Assembly: GCA_008729055.1 (NCBI GenBank)
Contig: SDUX01000085.1
Coordinates: 1-23,348 of the forward strand
Source of the DNA: Pyropia haitanensis
Taxonomy: Eukaryota; Rhodophyta; Bangiophyceae; Bangiales; Bangiaceae
DNA: 23,348 bases
Direction: 5' to 3'
This document shows, in pieces, positions 8,555-21,905 of this stretch. The position numbers and the translations under genes are program-made. The notes under the pieces were generated by a model. That model saw only the letters and a list, made by a program, of their open reading frames with translations. It had not been told where the DNA came from and searched no databases. Position 1 is the stretch's first letter. Each line of letters begins with the position of its first letter.

Positions 8555-9930
8555 GTGGACAGTTTGGGTGGCGGGGCGCACTTTGTGGCCACTGTTGGAC
8601 GACTTTCTGGCGACTTTCACGTGAATTTTCTTTGCAGTTATGGAAACTTCTTGCCCCCAATTGGCCATTTGTGTCCCAATTTGGCCCCCTTTTTGCCCCC
8701 TTTTTGCCCACTTCTTACCCACTTCCTACCCACTTTTGCCCACTTTTGCCCACTTTTGCCCACTTTTGCGTCTACAGCGATGCTGCACACCATCCGGCGG
8801 CCGAATTGGCGCGCATACTTCGTTCCAGCCATAGATCCACCCGCTGATGTCCGAGGTTCCACCCGCACGGTCGTGCATGCGGTGGTTGGCCGCTTCTCAC
8901 CCACTTTTGCCCACTGTTGCCCACTTTTGCCCACTTTCGCGTGTACAGCAATGCAGCACGCGCTCCGGCGGCCGAATTGGCTCGCATCCTTTATTCCAGC
9001 CATACATCCGCCCGCTCGACGTCCGAGGTTCCACCCGCACCGTCGTGCATGGGGTGGTTGGCCGACCCGTTTGTTGGCGCGTCCGTTGGATGCAACGAGT
9101 GTTTTGTGGAGCGCCGGTTTCCACGTGTCAATTTTGTGGAATGGTTTTTGCCACGTGGGGGTCCCCACAGCCAGGCGTGACGGTCGGCGACAAAAGTTCC
9201 GCCCTCACACCGTCCACGCCAGTGTGACGGGCGGAACGCGCAGTGGACAGTTTGGGTGGCGGGGCGCACTTTGTGGCCACTGTTGGACGACTTTCTGGCG
9301 ACTTTCACGTGAATTTTCTTTGCAGTTATGGAAACTTCTTGCCCCCAATTGGCCATTTGTGTCCCAATTTGGCCCCCTTTTTGCCCCCTTTTTGCCCACT
9401 TCTTACCCACTTCCTACCCACTTTTGCCCACTTTTGCCCACTTTTGCCCACTTTTGCGTCTACAGCGATGCTGCACACCATCCGGCGGCCGAATTGGCGC
9501 GCATACTTCGTTCCAGCCATAGATCCACCCGCTGATGTCCGAGGTTCCACCCGCACGGTCGTGCATGCGGTGGTTGGCCGCTTCTCACCCACTTTTGCCC
9601 ACTGTTGCCCACTTTTGCCCACTTTCGCGTGTACAGCAATGCAGCACGCGCTCCGGCGGCCGAATTGGCTCGCATCCTTTATTCCAGCCATACATCCGCC
9701 CGCTCGACGTCCGAGGTTCCACCCGCACCGTCGTGCATGGGGTGGTTGGCCGACCCGTTTGTTGGCGCGTCCGTTGGATGCAACGAGTGTTTTGTGGAGC
9801 GCCGGTTTCCACGTGTCAATTTTGTGGAATGGTTTTTGCCACGTGGGGGTCCCCACAGCCAGGCGTGACGGTCGGCGACAAAAGTTCCGCCCTCACACCG
9901 TCCACGCCAGTGTGACGGGCGGAACGCGCA
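8555..9930. repeat. Satellite units 13-14, 688 bp each
   Basis: The units start at 8555 and 9243. Both combine the C state at unit position 215 with the CTGATG deletion. The adjacent pair with the same haplotype suggests a local duplication. Confidence 0.95.
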
Positions 9931-11308
9931 GTGGACAGTTTGGGTGGCGGGGCGCACTTTGTGGCCACTGTTGGACGACTTTCTGGCGACTTTCACGTGA
10001 ATTTTCTTTGCAGTTATGGAAACTTCTTGCCCCCAATTGGCCATTTGTGTCCCAATTTGGCCCCCTTTTTGCCCCCTTTTTGCCCACTTCTTACCCACTT
10101 CCTACCCACTTTTGCCCACTTTTGCCCACTTTTGCCCACTTTTGTGTCTACAGCGATGCTGCACACCATCCGGCGGCCGAATTGGCGCGCATACTTCGTT
10201 CCAGCCATAGATCCACCCGCTTGATGTCCGAGGTTCCACCCGCACGGTCGTGCATGCGGTGGTTGGCCGCTTCTCACCCACTTTTGCCCACTGTTGCCCA
10301 CTTTTGCCCACTTTCGCGTGTACAGCAATGCAGCACGCGCTCCGGCGGCCGAATTGGCTCGCATCCTTTATTCCAGCCATACATCCGCCCGCTCGACGTC
10401 CGAGGTTCCACCCGCACCGTCGTGCATGGGGTGGTTGGCCGACCCGTTTGTTGGCGCGTCCGTTGGATGCAACGAGTGTTTTGTGGAGCGCCGGTTTCCA
10501 CGTGTCAATTTTGTGGAATGGTTTTTGCCACGTGGGGGTCCCCACAGCCAGGCGTGACGGTCGGCGACAAAAGTTCCGCCCTCACACCGTCCACGCCAGT
10601 GTGACGGGCGGAACGCGCAGTGGACAGTTTGGGTGGCGGGGCGCACTTTGTGGCCACTGTTGGACGACTTTCTGGCGACTTTCACGTGAATTTTCTTTGC
10701 AGTTATGGAAACTTCTTGCCCCCAATTGGCCATTTGTGTCCCAATTTGGCCCCCTTTTTGCCCCCTTTTTGCCCACTTCTTACCCACTTCCTACCCACTT
10801 TTGCCCACTTTTGCCCACTTTTGCCCACTTTTGTGTCTACAGCGATGCTGCACACCATCCGGCGGCCGAATTGGCGCGCATACTTCGTTCCAGCCATAGA
10901 TCCACCCGCTTGATGTCCGAGGTTCCACCCGCACGGTCGTGCATGCGGTGGTTGGCCGCTTCTCACCCACTTTTGCCCACTGTTGCCCACTTTTGCCCAC
11001 TTTCGCGTGTACAGCAATGCAGCACGCGCTCCGGCGGCCGAATTGGCTCGCATCCTTTATTCCAGCCATACATCCGCCCGCTCGACGTCCGAGGTTCCAC
11101 CCGCACCGTCGTGCATGGGGTGGTTGGCCGACCCGTTTGTTGGCGCGTCCGTTGGATGCAACGAGTGTTTTGTGGAGCGCCGGTTTCCACGTGTCAATTT
11201 TGTGGAATGGTTTTTGCCACGTGGGGGTCCCCACAGCCAGGCGTGACGGTCGGCGACAAAAGTTCCGCCCTCACACCGTCCACGCCAGTGTGACGGGCGG
11301 AACGCGCA
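9931..11308. repeat. Satellite units 15-16, major type
   Basis: Two 689-bp units of the major type start at 9931 and 10620. Confidence 0.95.
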
Positions 11309-11996
11309 GTGGACAGTTTGGGTGGCGGGGCGCACTTTGTGGCCACTGTTGGACGACTTTCTGGCGACTTTCACGTGAATTTTCTTTGCAGTTATGGAAA
11401 CTTCTTGCCCCCAATTGGCCATTTGTGTCCCAATTTGGCCCCCTTTTTGCCCCCTTTTTGCCCACTTCTTACCCACTTCCTACCCACTTTTGCCCACTTT
11501 TGCCCACTTTTGCCCACTTTTGCGTCTACAGCGATGCTGCACACCATCCGGCGGCCGAATTGGCGCGCATACTTCGTTCCAGCCATAGATCCACCCGCTG
11601 ATGTCCGAGGTTCCACCCGCACGGTCGTGCATGCGGTGGTTGGCCGCTTCTCACCCACTTTTGCCCACTGTTGCCCACTTTTGCCCACTTTCGCGTGTAC
11701 AGCAATGCAGCACGCGCTCCGGCGGCCGAATTGGCTCGCATCCTTTATTCCAGCCATACATCCGCCCGCTCGACGTCCGAGGTTCCACCCGCACCGTCGT
11801 GCATGGGGTGGTTGGCCGACCCGTTTGTTGGCGCGTCCGTTGGATGCAACGAGTGTTTTGTGGAGCGCCGGTTTCCACGTGTCAATTTTGTGGAATGGTT
11901 TTTGCCACGTGGGGGTCCCCACAGCCAGGCGTGACGGTCGGCGACAAAAGTTCCGCCCTCACACCGTCCACGCCAGTGTGACGGGCGGAACGCGCA
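11309..11996. repeat. Satellite unit 17, 688 bp
   Basis: This unit has the C state plus the CTGATG deletion, the same haplotype as units 13-14. Confidence 0.95.
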
Positions 11997-12685
11997 GTGG
12001 ACAGTTTGGGTGGCGGGGCGCACTTTGTGGCCACTGTTGGACGACTTTCTGGCGACTTTCACGTGAATTTTCTTTGCAGTTATGGAAACTTCTTGCCCCC
12101 AATTGGCCATTTGTGTCCCAATTTGGCCCCCTTTTTGCCCCCTTTTTGCCCACTTCTTACCCACTTCCTACCCACTTTTGCCCACTTTTGCCCACTTTTG
12201 CCCACTTTTGCGTCTACAGCGATGCTGCACACCATCCGGCGGCCGAATTGGCGCGCATACTTCGTTCCAGCCATAGATCCACCCGCTCGATGTCCGAGGT
12301 TCCACCCGCACGGTCGTGCATGCGGTGGTTGGCCGCTTCTCACCCACTTTTGCCCACTGTTGCCCACTTTTGCCCACTTTCGCGTGTACAGCAATGCAGC
12401 ACGCGCTCCGGCGGCCGAATTGGCTCGCATCCTTTATTCCAGCCATACATCCGCCCGCTCGACGTCCGAGGTTCCACCCGCACCGTCGTGCATGGGGTGG
12501 TTGGCCGACCCGTTTGTTGGCGCGTCCGTTGGATGCAACGAGTGTTTTGTGGAGCGCCGGTTTCCACGTGTCAATTTTGTGGAATGGTTTTTGCCACGTG
12601 GGGGTCCCCACAGCCAGGCGTGACGGTCGGCGACAAAAGTTCCGCCCTCACACCGTCCACGCCAGTGTGACGGGCGGAACGCGCA
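11997..12685. repeat. Satellite unit 18, ancestral-like type
   Basis: This 689-bp unit has both CpG sites intact (GCGTCTAC and CTCGATG) and is otherwise like the major type. Confidence 0.95.
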
Positions 12686-13373
12686 GTGGACAGTTTGGGT
12701 GGCGGGGCGCACTTTGTGGCCACTGTTGGACGACTTTCTGGCGACTTTCACGTGAATTTTCTTTGCAGTTATGGAAACTTCTTGCCCCCAATTGGCCATT
12801 TGTGTCCCAATTTGGCCCCCTTTTTGCCCCCTTTTTGCCCACTTCTTACCCACTTCCTACCCACTTTTGCCCACTTTTGCCCACTTTTGCCCACTTTTGT
12901 GTCTACAGCGATGCTGCACACCATCCGGCGGCCGAATTGGCGCGCATACTTCGTTCCAGCCATAGATCCACCCGCTGATGTCCGAGGTTCCACCCGCACG
13001 GTCGTGCATGCGGTGGTTGGCCGCTTCTCACCCACTTTTGCCCACTGTTGCCCACTTTTGCCCACTTTCGCGTGTACAGCAATGCAGCACGCGCTCCGGC
13101 GGCCGAATTGGCTCGCATCCTTTATTCCAGCCATACATCCGCCCGCTCGACGTCCGAGGTTCCACCCGCACCGTCGTGCATGGGGTGGTTGGCCGACCCG
13201 TTTGTTGGCGCGTCCGTTGGATGCAACGAGTGTTTTGTGGAGCGCCGGTTTCCACGTGTCAATTTTGTGGAATGGTTTTTGCCACGTGGGGGTCCCCACA
13301 GCCAGGCGTGACGGTCGGCGACAAAAGTTCCGCCCTCACACCGTCCACGCCAGTGTGACGGGCGGAACGCGCA
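12686..13373. repeat. Satellite unit 19, 688 bp
   Basis: This unit has the T state plus the CTGATG deletion, the same haplotype as unit 11. Confidence 0.95.
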
Positions 13374-14062
13374 GTGGACAGTTTGGGTGGCGGGGCGCAC
13401 TTTGTGGCCACTGTTGGACGACTTTCTGGCGACTTTCACGTGAATTTTCTTTGCAGTTATGGAAACTTCTTGCCCCCAATTGGCCATTTGTGTCCCAATT
13501 TGGCCCCCTTTTTGCCCCCTTTTTGCCCACTTCTTACCCACTTCCTACCCACTTTTGCCCACTTTTGCCCACTTTTGCCCACTTTTGTGTCTACAGCGAT
13601 GCTGCACACCATCCGGCGGCCGAATTGGCGCGCATACTTCGTTCCAGCCATAGATCCACCCGCTTGATGTCCGAGGTTCCACCCGCACGGTCGTGCATGC
13701 GGTGGTTGGCCGCTTCTCACCCACTTTTGCCCACTGTTGCCCACTTTTGCCCACTTTCGCGTGTACAGCAATGCAGCACGCGCTCCGGCGGCCGAATTGG
13801 CTCGCATCCTTTATTCCAGCCATACATCCGCCCGCTCGACGTCCGAGGTTCCACCCGCACCGTCGTGCATGGGGTGGTTGGCCGACCCGTTTGTTGGCGC
13901 GTCCGTTGGATGCAACGAGTGTTTTGTGGAGCGCCGGTTTCCACGTGTCAATTTTGTGGAATGGTTTTTGCCACGTGGGGGTCCCCACAGCCAGGCGTGA
14001 CGGTCGGCGACAAAAGTTCCGCCCTCACACCGTCCACGCCAGTGTGACGGGCGGAACGCGCA
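13374..14062. repeat. Satellite unit 20, major type
   Basis: A 689-bp unit of the major type between variants 19 and 21. Confidence 0.95.
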
Positions 14063-14750
14063 GTGGACAGTTTGGGTGGCGGGGCGCACTTTGTGGCCAC
14101 TGTTGGACGACTTTCTGGCGACTTTCACGTGAATTTTCTTTGCAGTTATGGAAACTTCTTGCCCCCAATTGGCCATTTGTGTCCCAATTTGGCCCCCTTT
14201 TTGCCCCCTTTTTGCCCACTTCTTACCCACTTCCTACCCACTTTTGCCCACTTTTGCCCACTTTTGCCCACTTTTGCGTCTACAGCGATGCTGCACACCA
14301 TCCGGCGGCCGAATTGGCGCGCATACTTCGTTCCAGCCATAGATCCACCCGCTCGATGTCCGAGGTTCCACCCGCACGGTCGTGCATGCGGTGGTGGCCG
14401 CTTCTCACCCACTTTTGCCCACTGTTGCCCACTTTTGCCCACTTTCGCGTGTACAGCAATGCAGCACGCGCTCCGGCGGCCGAATTGGCTCGCATCCTTT
14501 ATTCCAGCCATACATCCGCCCGCTCGACGTCCGAGGTTCCACCCGCACCGTCGTGCATGGGGTGGTTGGCCGACCCGTTTGTTGGCGCGTCCGTTGGATG
14601 CAACGAGTGTTTTGTGGAGCGCCGGTTTCCACGTGTCAATTTTGTGGAATGGTTTTTGCCACGTGGGGGTCCCCACAGCCAGGCGTGACGGTCGGCGACA
14701 AAAGTTCCGCCCTCACACCGTCCACGCCAGTGTGACGGGCGGAACGCGCA
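14063..14750. repeat. Satellite unit 21, 688 bp
   Basis: Both CpG sites are intact. GGTGGCC replaces GGTTGGCC near 14394 (one T lost), a deletion shared with units 26 and 34. Confidence 0.95.
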
Positions 14751-16817
14751 GTGGACAGTTTGGGTGGCGGGGCGCACTTTGTGGCCACTGTTGGACGACT
14801 TTCTGGCGACTTTCACGTGAATTTTCTTTGCAGTTATGGAAACTTCTTGCCCCCAATTGGCCATTTGTGTCCCAATTTGGCCCCCTTTTTGCCCCCTTTT
14901 TGCCCACTTCTTACCCACTTCCTACCCACTTTTGCCCACTTTTGCCCACTTTTGCCCACTTTTGTGTCTACAGCGATGCTGCACACCATCCGGCGGCCGA
15001 ATTGGCGCGCATACTTCGTTCCAGCCATAGATCCACCCGCTTGATGTCCGAGGTTCCACCCGCACGGTCGTGCATGCGGTGGTTGGCCGCTTCTCACCCA
15101 CTTTTGCCCACTGTTGCCCACTTTTGCCCACTTTCGCGTGTACAGCAATGCAGCACGCGCTCCGGCGGCCGAATTGGCTCGCATCCTTTATTCCAGCCAT
15201 ACATCCGCCCGCTCGACGTCCGAGGTTCCACCCGCACCGTCGTGCATGGGGTGGTTGGCCGACCCGTTTGTTGGCGCGTCCGTTGGATGCAACGAGTGTT
15301 TTGTGGAGCGCCGGTTTCCACGTGTCAATTTTGTGGAATGGTTTTTGCCACGTGGGGGTCCCCACAGCCAGGCGTGACGGTCGGCGACAAAAGTTCCGCC
15401 CTCACACCGTCCACGCCAGTGTGACGGGCGGAACGCGCAGTGGACAGTTTGGGTGGCGGGGCGCACTTTGTGGCCACTGTTGGACGACTTTCTGGCGACT
15501 TTCACGTGAATTTTCTTTGCAGTTATGGAAACTTCTTGCCCCCAATTGGCCATTTGTGTCCCAATTTGGCCCCCTTTTTGCCCCCTTTTTGCCCACTTCT
15601 TACCCACTTCCTACCCACTTTTGCCCACTTTTGCCCACTTTTGCCCACTTTTGTGTCTACAGCGATGCTGCACACCATCCGGCGGCCGAATTGGCGCGCA
15701 TACTTCGTTCCAGCCATAGATCCACCCGCTTGATGTCCGAGGTTCCACCCGCACGGTCGTGCATGCGGTGGTTGGCCGCTTCTCACCCACTTTTGCCCAC
15801 TGTTGCCCACTTTTGCCCACTTTCGCGTGTACAGCAATGCAGCACGCGCTCCGGCGGCCGAATTGGCTCGCATCCTTTATTCCAGCCATACATCCGCCCG
15901 CTCGACGTCCGAGGTTCCACCCGCACCGTCGTGCATGGGGTGGTTGGCCGACCCGTTTGTTGGCGCGTCCGTTGGATGCAACGAGTGTTTTGTGGAGCGC
16001 CGGTTTCCACGTGTCAATTTTGTGGAATGGTTTTTGCCACGTGGGGGTCCCCACAGCCAGGCGTGACGGTCGGCGACAAAAGTTCCGCCCTCACACCGTC
16101 CACGCCAGTGTGACGGGCGGAACGCGCAGTGGACAGTTTGGGTGGCGGGGCGCACTTTGTGGCCACTGTTGGACGACTTTCTGGCGACTTTCACGTGAAT
16201 TTTCTTTGCAGTTATGGAAACTTCTTGCCCCCAATTGGCCATTTGTGTCCCAATTTGGCCCCCTTTTTGCCCCCTTTTTGCCCACTTCTTACCCACTTCC
16301 TACCCACTTTTGCCCACTTTTGCCCACTTTTGCCCACTTTTGTGTCTACAGCGATGCTGCACACCATCCGGCGGCCGAATTGGCGCGCATACTTCGTTCC
16401 AGCCATAGATCCACCCGCTTGATGTCCGAGGTTCCACCCGCACGGTCGTGCATGCGGTGGTTGGCCGCTTCTCACCCACTTTTGCCCACTGTTGCCCACT
16501 TTTGCCCACTTTCGCGTGTACAGCAATGCAGCACGCGCTCCGGCGGCCGAATTGGCTCGCATCCTTTATTCCAGCCATACATCCGCCCGCTCGACGTCCG
16601 AGGTTCCACCCGCACCGTCGTGCATGGGGTGGTTGGCCGACCCGTTTGTTGGCGCGTCCGTTGGATGCAACGAGTGTTTTGTGGAGCGCCGGTTTCCACG
16701 TGTCAATTTTGTGGAATGGTTTTTGCCACGTGGGGGTCCCCACAGCCAGGCGTGACGGTCGGCGACAAAAGTTCCGCCCTCACACCGTCCACGCCAGTGT
16801 GACGGGCGGAACGCGCA
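14751..16817. repeat. Satellite units 22-24, major type
   Basis: Three 689-bp units of the major type start at 14751, 15440 and 16129. Confidence 0.95.
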
Positions 16818-17505
16818 GTGGACAGTTTGGGTGGCGGGGCGCACTTTGTGGCCACTGTTGGACGACTTTCTGGCGACTTTCACGTGAATTTTCTTTGCAG
16901 TTATGGAAACTTCTTGCCCCCAATTGGCCATTTGTGTCCCAATTTGGCCCCCTTTTTGCCCCCTTTTTGCCCACTTCTTACCCACTTCCTACCCACTTTT
17001 GCCCACTTTTGCCCACTTTTGCCCACTTTTGTGTCTACAGCGATGCTGCACACCATCCGGCGGCCGAATTGGCGCGCATACTTCGTTCCAGCCATAGATC
17101 CACCCGCTGATGTCCGAGGTTCCACCCGCACGGTCGTGCATGCGGTGGTTGGCCGCTTCTCACCCACTTTTGCCCACTGTTGCCCACTTTTGCCCACTTT
17201 CGCGTGTACAGCAATGCAGCACGCGCTCCGGCGGCCGAATTGGCTCGCATCCTTTATTCCAGCCATACATCCGCCCGCTCGACGTCCGAGGTTCCACCCG
17301 CACCGTCGTGCATGGGGTGGTTGGCCGACCCGTTTGTTGGCGCGTCCGTTGGATGCAACGAGTGTTTTGTGGAGCGCCGGTTTCCACGTGTCAATTTTGT
17401 GGAATGGTTTTTGCCACGTGGGGGTCCCCACAGCCAGGCGTGACGGTCGGCGACAAAAGTTCCGCCCTCACACCGTCCACGCCAGTGTGACGGGCGGAAC
17501 GCGCA
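16818..17505. repeat. Satellite unit 25, 688 bp
   Basis: This unit has the T state plus the CTGATG deletion, as in units 11 and 19. Confidence 0.95.
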
Positions 17506-18193
17506 GTGGACAGTTTGGGTGGCGGGGCGCACTTTGTGGCCACTGTTGGACGACTTTCTGGCGACTTTCACGTGAATTTTCTTTGCAGTTATGGAAACTT
17601 CTTGCCCCCAATTGGCCATTTGTGTCCCAATTTGGCCCCCTTTTTGCCCCCTTTTTGCCCACTTCTTACCCACTTCCTACCCACTTTTGCCCACTTTTGC
17701 CCACTTTTGCCCACTTTTGCGTCTACAGCGATGCTGCACACCATCCGGCGGCCGAATTGGCGCGCATACTTCGTTCCAGCCATAGATCCACCCGCTCGAT
17801 GTCCGAGGTTCCACCCGCACGGTCGTGCATGCGGTGGTGGCCGCTTCTCACCCACTTTTGCCCACTGTTGCCCACTTTTGCCCACTTTCGCGTGTACAGC
17901 AATGCAGCACGCGCTCCGGCGGCCGAATTCGCTCGCATCCTTTATTCCAGCCATACATCCGCCCGCTCGACGTCCGAGGTTCCACCCGCACCGTCGTGCA
18001 TGGGGTGGTTGGCCGACCCGTTTGTTGGCGCGTCCGTTGGATGCAACGAGTGTTTTGTGGAGCGCCGGTTTCCACGTGTCAATTTTGTGGAATGGTTTTT
18101 GCCACGTGGGGGTCCCCACAGCCAGGCGTGACGGTCGGCGACAAAAGTTCCGCCCTCACACCGTCCACGCCAGTGTGACGGGCGGAACGCGCA
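17506..18193. repeat. Satellite unit 26, 688 bp, EcoRI variant
   Basis: Both CpG sites are intact and the GGTGGCC deletion is present. A G-to-C change in subrepeat B creates GAATTC at 17925-17930. Units 33 and 34 share the GAATTC, and units 21 and 34 share the deletion. Confidence 0.95.
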
Positions 18194-18881
18194 GTGGACA
18201 GTTTGGGTGGCGGGGCGCACTTTGTGGCCACTGTTGGACGACTTTCTGGCGACTTTCACGTGAATTTTCTTTGCAGTTATGGAAACTTCTTGCCCCCAAT
18301 TGGCCATTTGTGTCCCAATTTGGCCCCCTTTTTGCCCCTTTTTGCCCACTTCTTACCCACTTCCTACCCACTTTTGCCCACTTTTGCCCACTTTTGCCCA
18401 CTTTTGCGTCTACAGCGATGCTGCACACCATCCGGCGGCCGAATTGGCGCGCATACTTCGTTCCAGCCATAGATCCACCCGCTCGATGTCCGAGGTTCCA
18501 CCCGCACGGTCGTGCATGCGGTGGTAGGCCGCTTCTCACCCACTTTTGCCCACTGTTGCCCACTTTTGCCCACTTTCGCGTGTACAGCAATGCAGCACGC
18601 GCTCCGGCGGCCGAATTGGCTCGCATCCTTTATTCCAGCCATACATCCGCCCGCTCGACGTCCGAGGTTCCACCCGCACCGTCGTGCATGGGGTGGTTGG
18701 CCGACCCGTTGTTGGCGCGTCCGTTGGATGCAACGAGTGTTTTGTGGAGCGCCGGTTTCCACGTGTCAATTTTGTGGAATGGTTTTTTGCCACGTGGGGG
18801 TCCCCACAGCCAGGCGTGACGGTCGGCGACAAAAGTTCCGCCCTCACACCGTCCACGCCAGTGTGACGGGCGGAACGCGCA
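18194..18881. repeat. Satellite unit 27, 688 bp, several homopolymer indels
   Basis: Both CpG sites are intact and GGTAGGCC is present as in unit 1. The second C-run in segment D has four C instead of five, CCCGTTGTTGG has lost one T, and the run in GGTTTTTTGCC has gained one T. All three indels lie in homopolymers, so sequencing or consensus error is possible. Confidence 0.9.
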
Positions 18882-19150
18882 GTGGACAGTTTGGGTGGCG
18901 GGGCGCACTTTGTGGCCACTGTTGGACGACTTTCTGGCGACTTTCACGCACCGTCGTGCATGGGGTGGTTGGCCGACCCGTTTGTTGGCGCGTCCGTTGG
19001 ATGCAACGAGTGTTTTGTGGAGCGCCGGTTTCCACGTGTCAATTTTGTGGAATGGTTTTTGCCACGTGGGTCCCACAGCCAGGCGTGACGGTCGGCGACA
19101 AAAGTTCCGCCCTCACACCGTCCACGCCAGTGTGACGGGCGGAACGCGCA
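18882..19150. repeat. Truncated satellite unit 28, 417-bp internal deletion
   Basis: The first 67 bases of the unit, ending TTTCACG at 18948, join directly to CACCGTCGTGC of subrepeat B at 18949. All of A, most of B and the decamer tracts are missing. Two bases (CG) are shared at the junction. A further 3 bases are lost from the GTGGGG/CCCCAC element. The terminal hairpin at 19104-19145 is intact. Confidence 0.95.
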
Positions 19151-21217
19151 GTGGACAGTTTGGGTGGCGGGGCGCACTTTGTGGCCACTGTTGGACGACT
19201 TTCTGGCGACTTTCACGTGAATTTTCTTTGCAGTTATGGAAACTTCTTGCCCCCAATTGGCCATTTGTGTCCCAATTTGGCCCCCTTTTTGCCCCCTTTT
19301 TGCCCACTTCTTACCCACTTCCTACCCACTTTTGCCCACTTTTGCCCACTTTTGCCCACTTTTGTGTCTACAGCGATGCTGCACACCATCCGGCGGCCGA
19401 ATTGGCGCGCATACTTCGTTCCAGCCATAGATCCACCCGCTTGATGTCCGAGGTTCCACCCGCACGGTCGTGCATGCGGTGGTTGGCCGCTTCTCACCCA
19501 CTTTTGCCCACTGTTGCCCACTTTTGCCCACTTTCGCGTGTACAGCAATGCAGCACGCGCTCCGGCGGCCGAATTGGCTCGCATCCTTTATTCCAGCCAT
19601 ACATCCGCCCGCTCGACGTCCGAGGTTCCACCCGCACCGTCGTGCATGGGGTGGTTGGCCGACCCGTTTGTTGGCGCGTCCGTTGGATGCAACGAGTGTT
19701 TTGTGGAGCGCCGGTTTCCACGTGTCAATTTTGTGGAATGGTTTTTGCCACGTGGGGGTCCCCACAGCCAGGCGTGACGGTCGGCGACAAAAGTTCCGCC
19801 CTCACACCGTCCACGCCAGTGTGACGGGCGGAACGCGCAGTGGACAGTTTGGGTGGCGGGGCGCACTTTGTGGCCACTGTTGGACGACTTTCTGGCGACT
19901 TTCACGTGAATTTTCTTTGCAGTTATGGAAACTTCTTGCCCCCAATTGGCCATTTGTGTCCCAATTTGGCCCCCTTTTTGCCCCCTTTTTGCCCACTTCT
20001 TACCCACTTCCTACCCACTTTTGCCCACTTTTGCCCACTTTTGCCCACTTTTGTGTCTACAGCGATGCTGCACACCATCCGGCGGCCGAATTGGCGCGCA
20101 TACTTCGTTCCAGCCATAGATCCACCCGCTTGATGTCCGAGGTTCCACCCGCACGGTCGTGCATGCGGTGGTTGGCCGCTTCTCACCCACTTTTGCCCAC
20201 TGTTGCCCACTTTTGCCCACTTTCGCGTGTACAGCAATGCAGCACGCGCTCCGGCGGCCGAATTGGCTCGCATCCTTTATTCCAGCCATACATCCGCCCG
20301 CTCGACGTCCGAGGTTCCACCCGCACCGTCGTGCATGGGGTGGTTGGCCGACCCGTTTGTTGGCGCGTCCGTTGGATGCAACGAGTGTTTTGTGGAGCGC
20401 CGGTTTCCACGTGTCAATTTTGTGGAATGGTTTTTGCCACGTGGGGGTCCCCACAGCCAGGCGTGACGGTCGGCGACAAAAGTTCCGCCCTCACACCGTC
20501 CACGCCAGTGTGACGGGCGGAACGCGCAGTGGACAGTTTGGGTGGCGGGGCGCACTTTGTGGCCACTGTTGGACGACTTTCTGGCGACTTTCACGTGAAT
20601 TTTCTTTGCAGTTATGGAAACTTCTTGCCCCCAATTGGCCATTTGTGTCCCAATTTGGCCCCCTTTTTGCCCCCTTTTTGCCCACTTCTTACCCACTTCC
20701 TACCCACTTTTGCCCACTTTTGCCCACTTTTGCCCACTTTTGTGTCTACAGCGATGCTGCACACCATCCGGCGGCCGAATTGGCGCGCATACTTCGTTCC
20801 AGCCATAGATCCACCCGCTTGATGTCCGAGGTTCCACCCGCACGGTCGTGCATGCGGTGGTTGGCCGCTTCTCACCCACTTTTGCCCACTGTTGCCCACT
20901 TTTGCCCACTTTCGCGTGTACAGCAATGCAGCACGCGCTCCGGCGGCCGAATTGGCTCGCATCCTTTATTCCAGCCATACATCCGCCCGCTCGACGTCCG
21001 AGGTTCCACCCGCACCGTCGTGCATGGGGTGGTTGGCCGACCCGTTTGTTGGCGCGTCCGTTGGATGCAACGAGTGTTTTGTGGAGCGCCGGTTTCCACG
21101 TGTCAATTTTGTGGAATGGTTTTTGCCACGTGGGGGTCCCCACAGCCAGGCGTGACGGTCGGCGACAAAAGTTCCGCCCTCACACCGTCCACGCCAGTGT
21201 GACGGGCGGAACGCGCA
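19151..21217. repeat. Satellite units 29-31, major type
   Basis: Three clean 689-bp units start at 19151, 19840 and 20529, between two variant-rich patches. Confidence 0.95.
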
Positions 21218-21905
21218 GTGGACAGTTTGGGTGGCGGGGCGCACTTTGTGGCCACTGTTGGACGACTTTCTGGCGACTTTCACGTGAATTTTCTTTGCAG
21301 TTATGGAAACTTCTTGCCCCCAATTGGCCATTTGTGTCCCAATTTGGCCCCCTTTTTGCCCCCTTTTTGCCCACTTCTTACCCACTTCCTACCCACTTTT
21401 GCCCACTTTTGCCCACTTTTGCCCACTTTTGTGTCTACAGCGATGCTGCACACCATCCGGCGGCCGAATTGGCGCGCATACTTCGTTCCAGCCATAGATC
21501 CACCCGCTTGATGTCCGAGGTTCCACCCGCACGGTCGTGCATGCGGTGGTTGGCCGCTTCTCACCCACTTTTGCCCACTGTTGCCCACTTTTGCCCACTT
21601 TCGCGTGTACAGCAATGCGCACGCGCTCCGGCGGCCGAATTGGCTCGCATCCTTTATTCCAGCCATACATCCGCCCGCTCGACGTCCGAGGTTCCACCCG
21701 CACCGTCGTGCATGGGGTGGTTGGCCGACCCGTTTGTTGGCGCGTCCGTTGGATGCAACGAGTGTTTTGTGGAGCGCCGGTTTCCACGTGTCAATTTTGT
21801 GGAATGGTTTTTGCCACGTGGGGGTCCCCACAGCCAGGCGTGACGGTCGGCGACAAAAGTTCCGCCCTCACACCGTCCACGCCAGTGTGACGGGCGGAAC
21901 GCGCA
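21218..21905. repeat. Satellite unit 32, 688 bp
   Basis: This unit is of the major type except for one adenine lost between 21618 and 21619 (AATGCGCACG instead of AATGCAGCACG) in subrepeat B. Confidence 0.95.
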
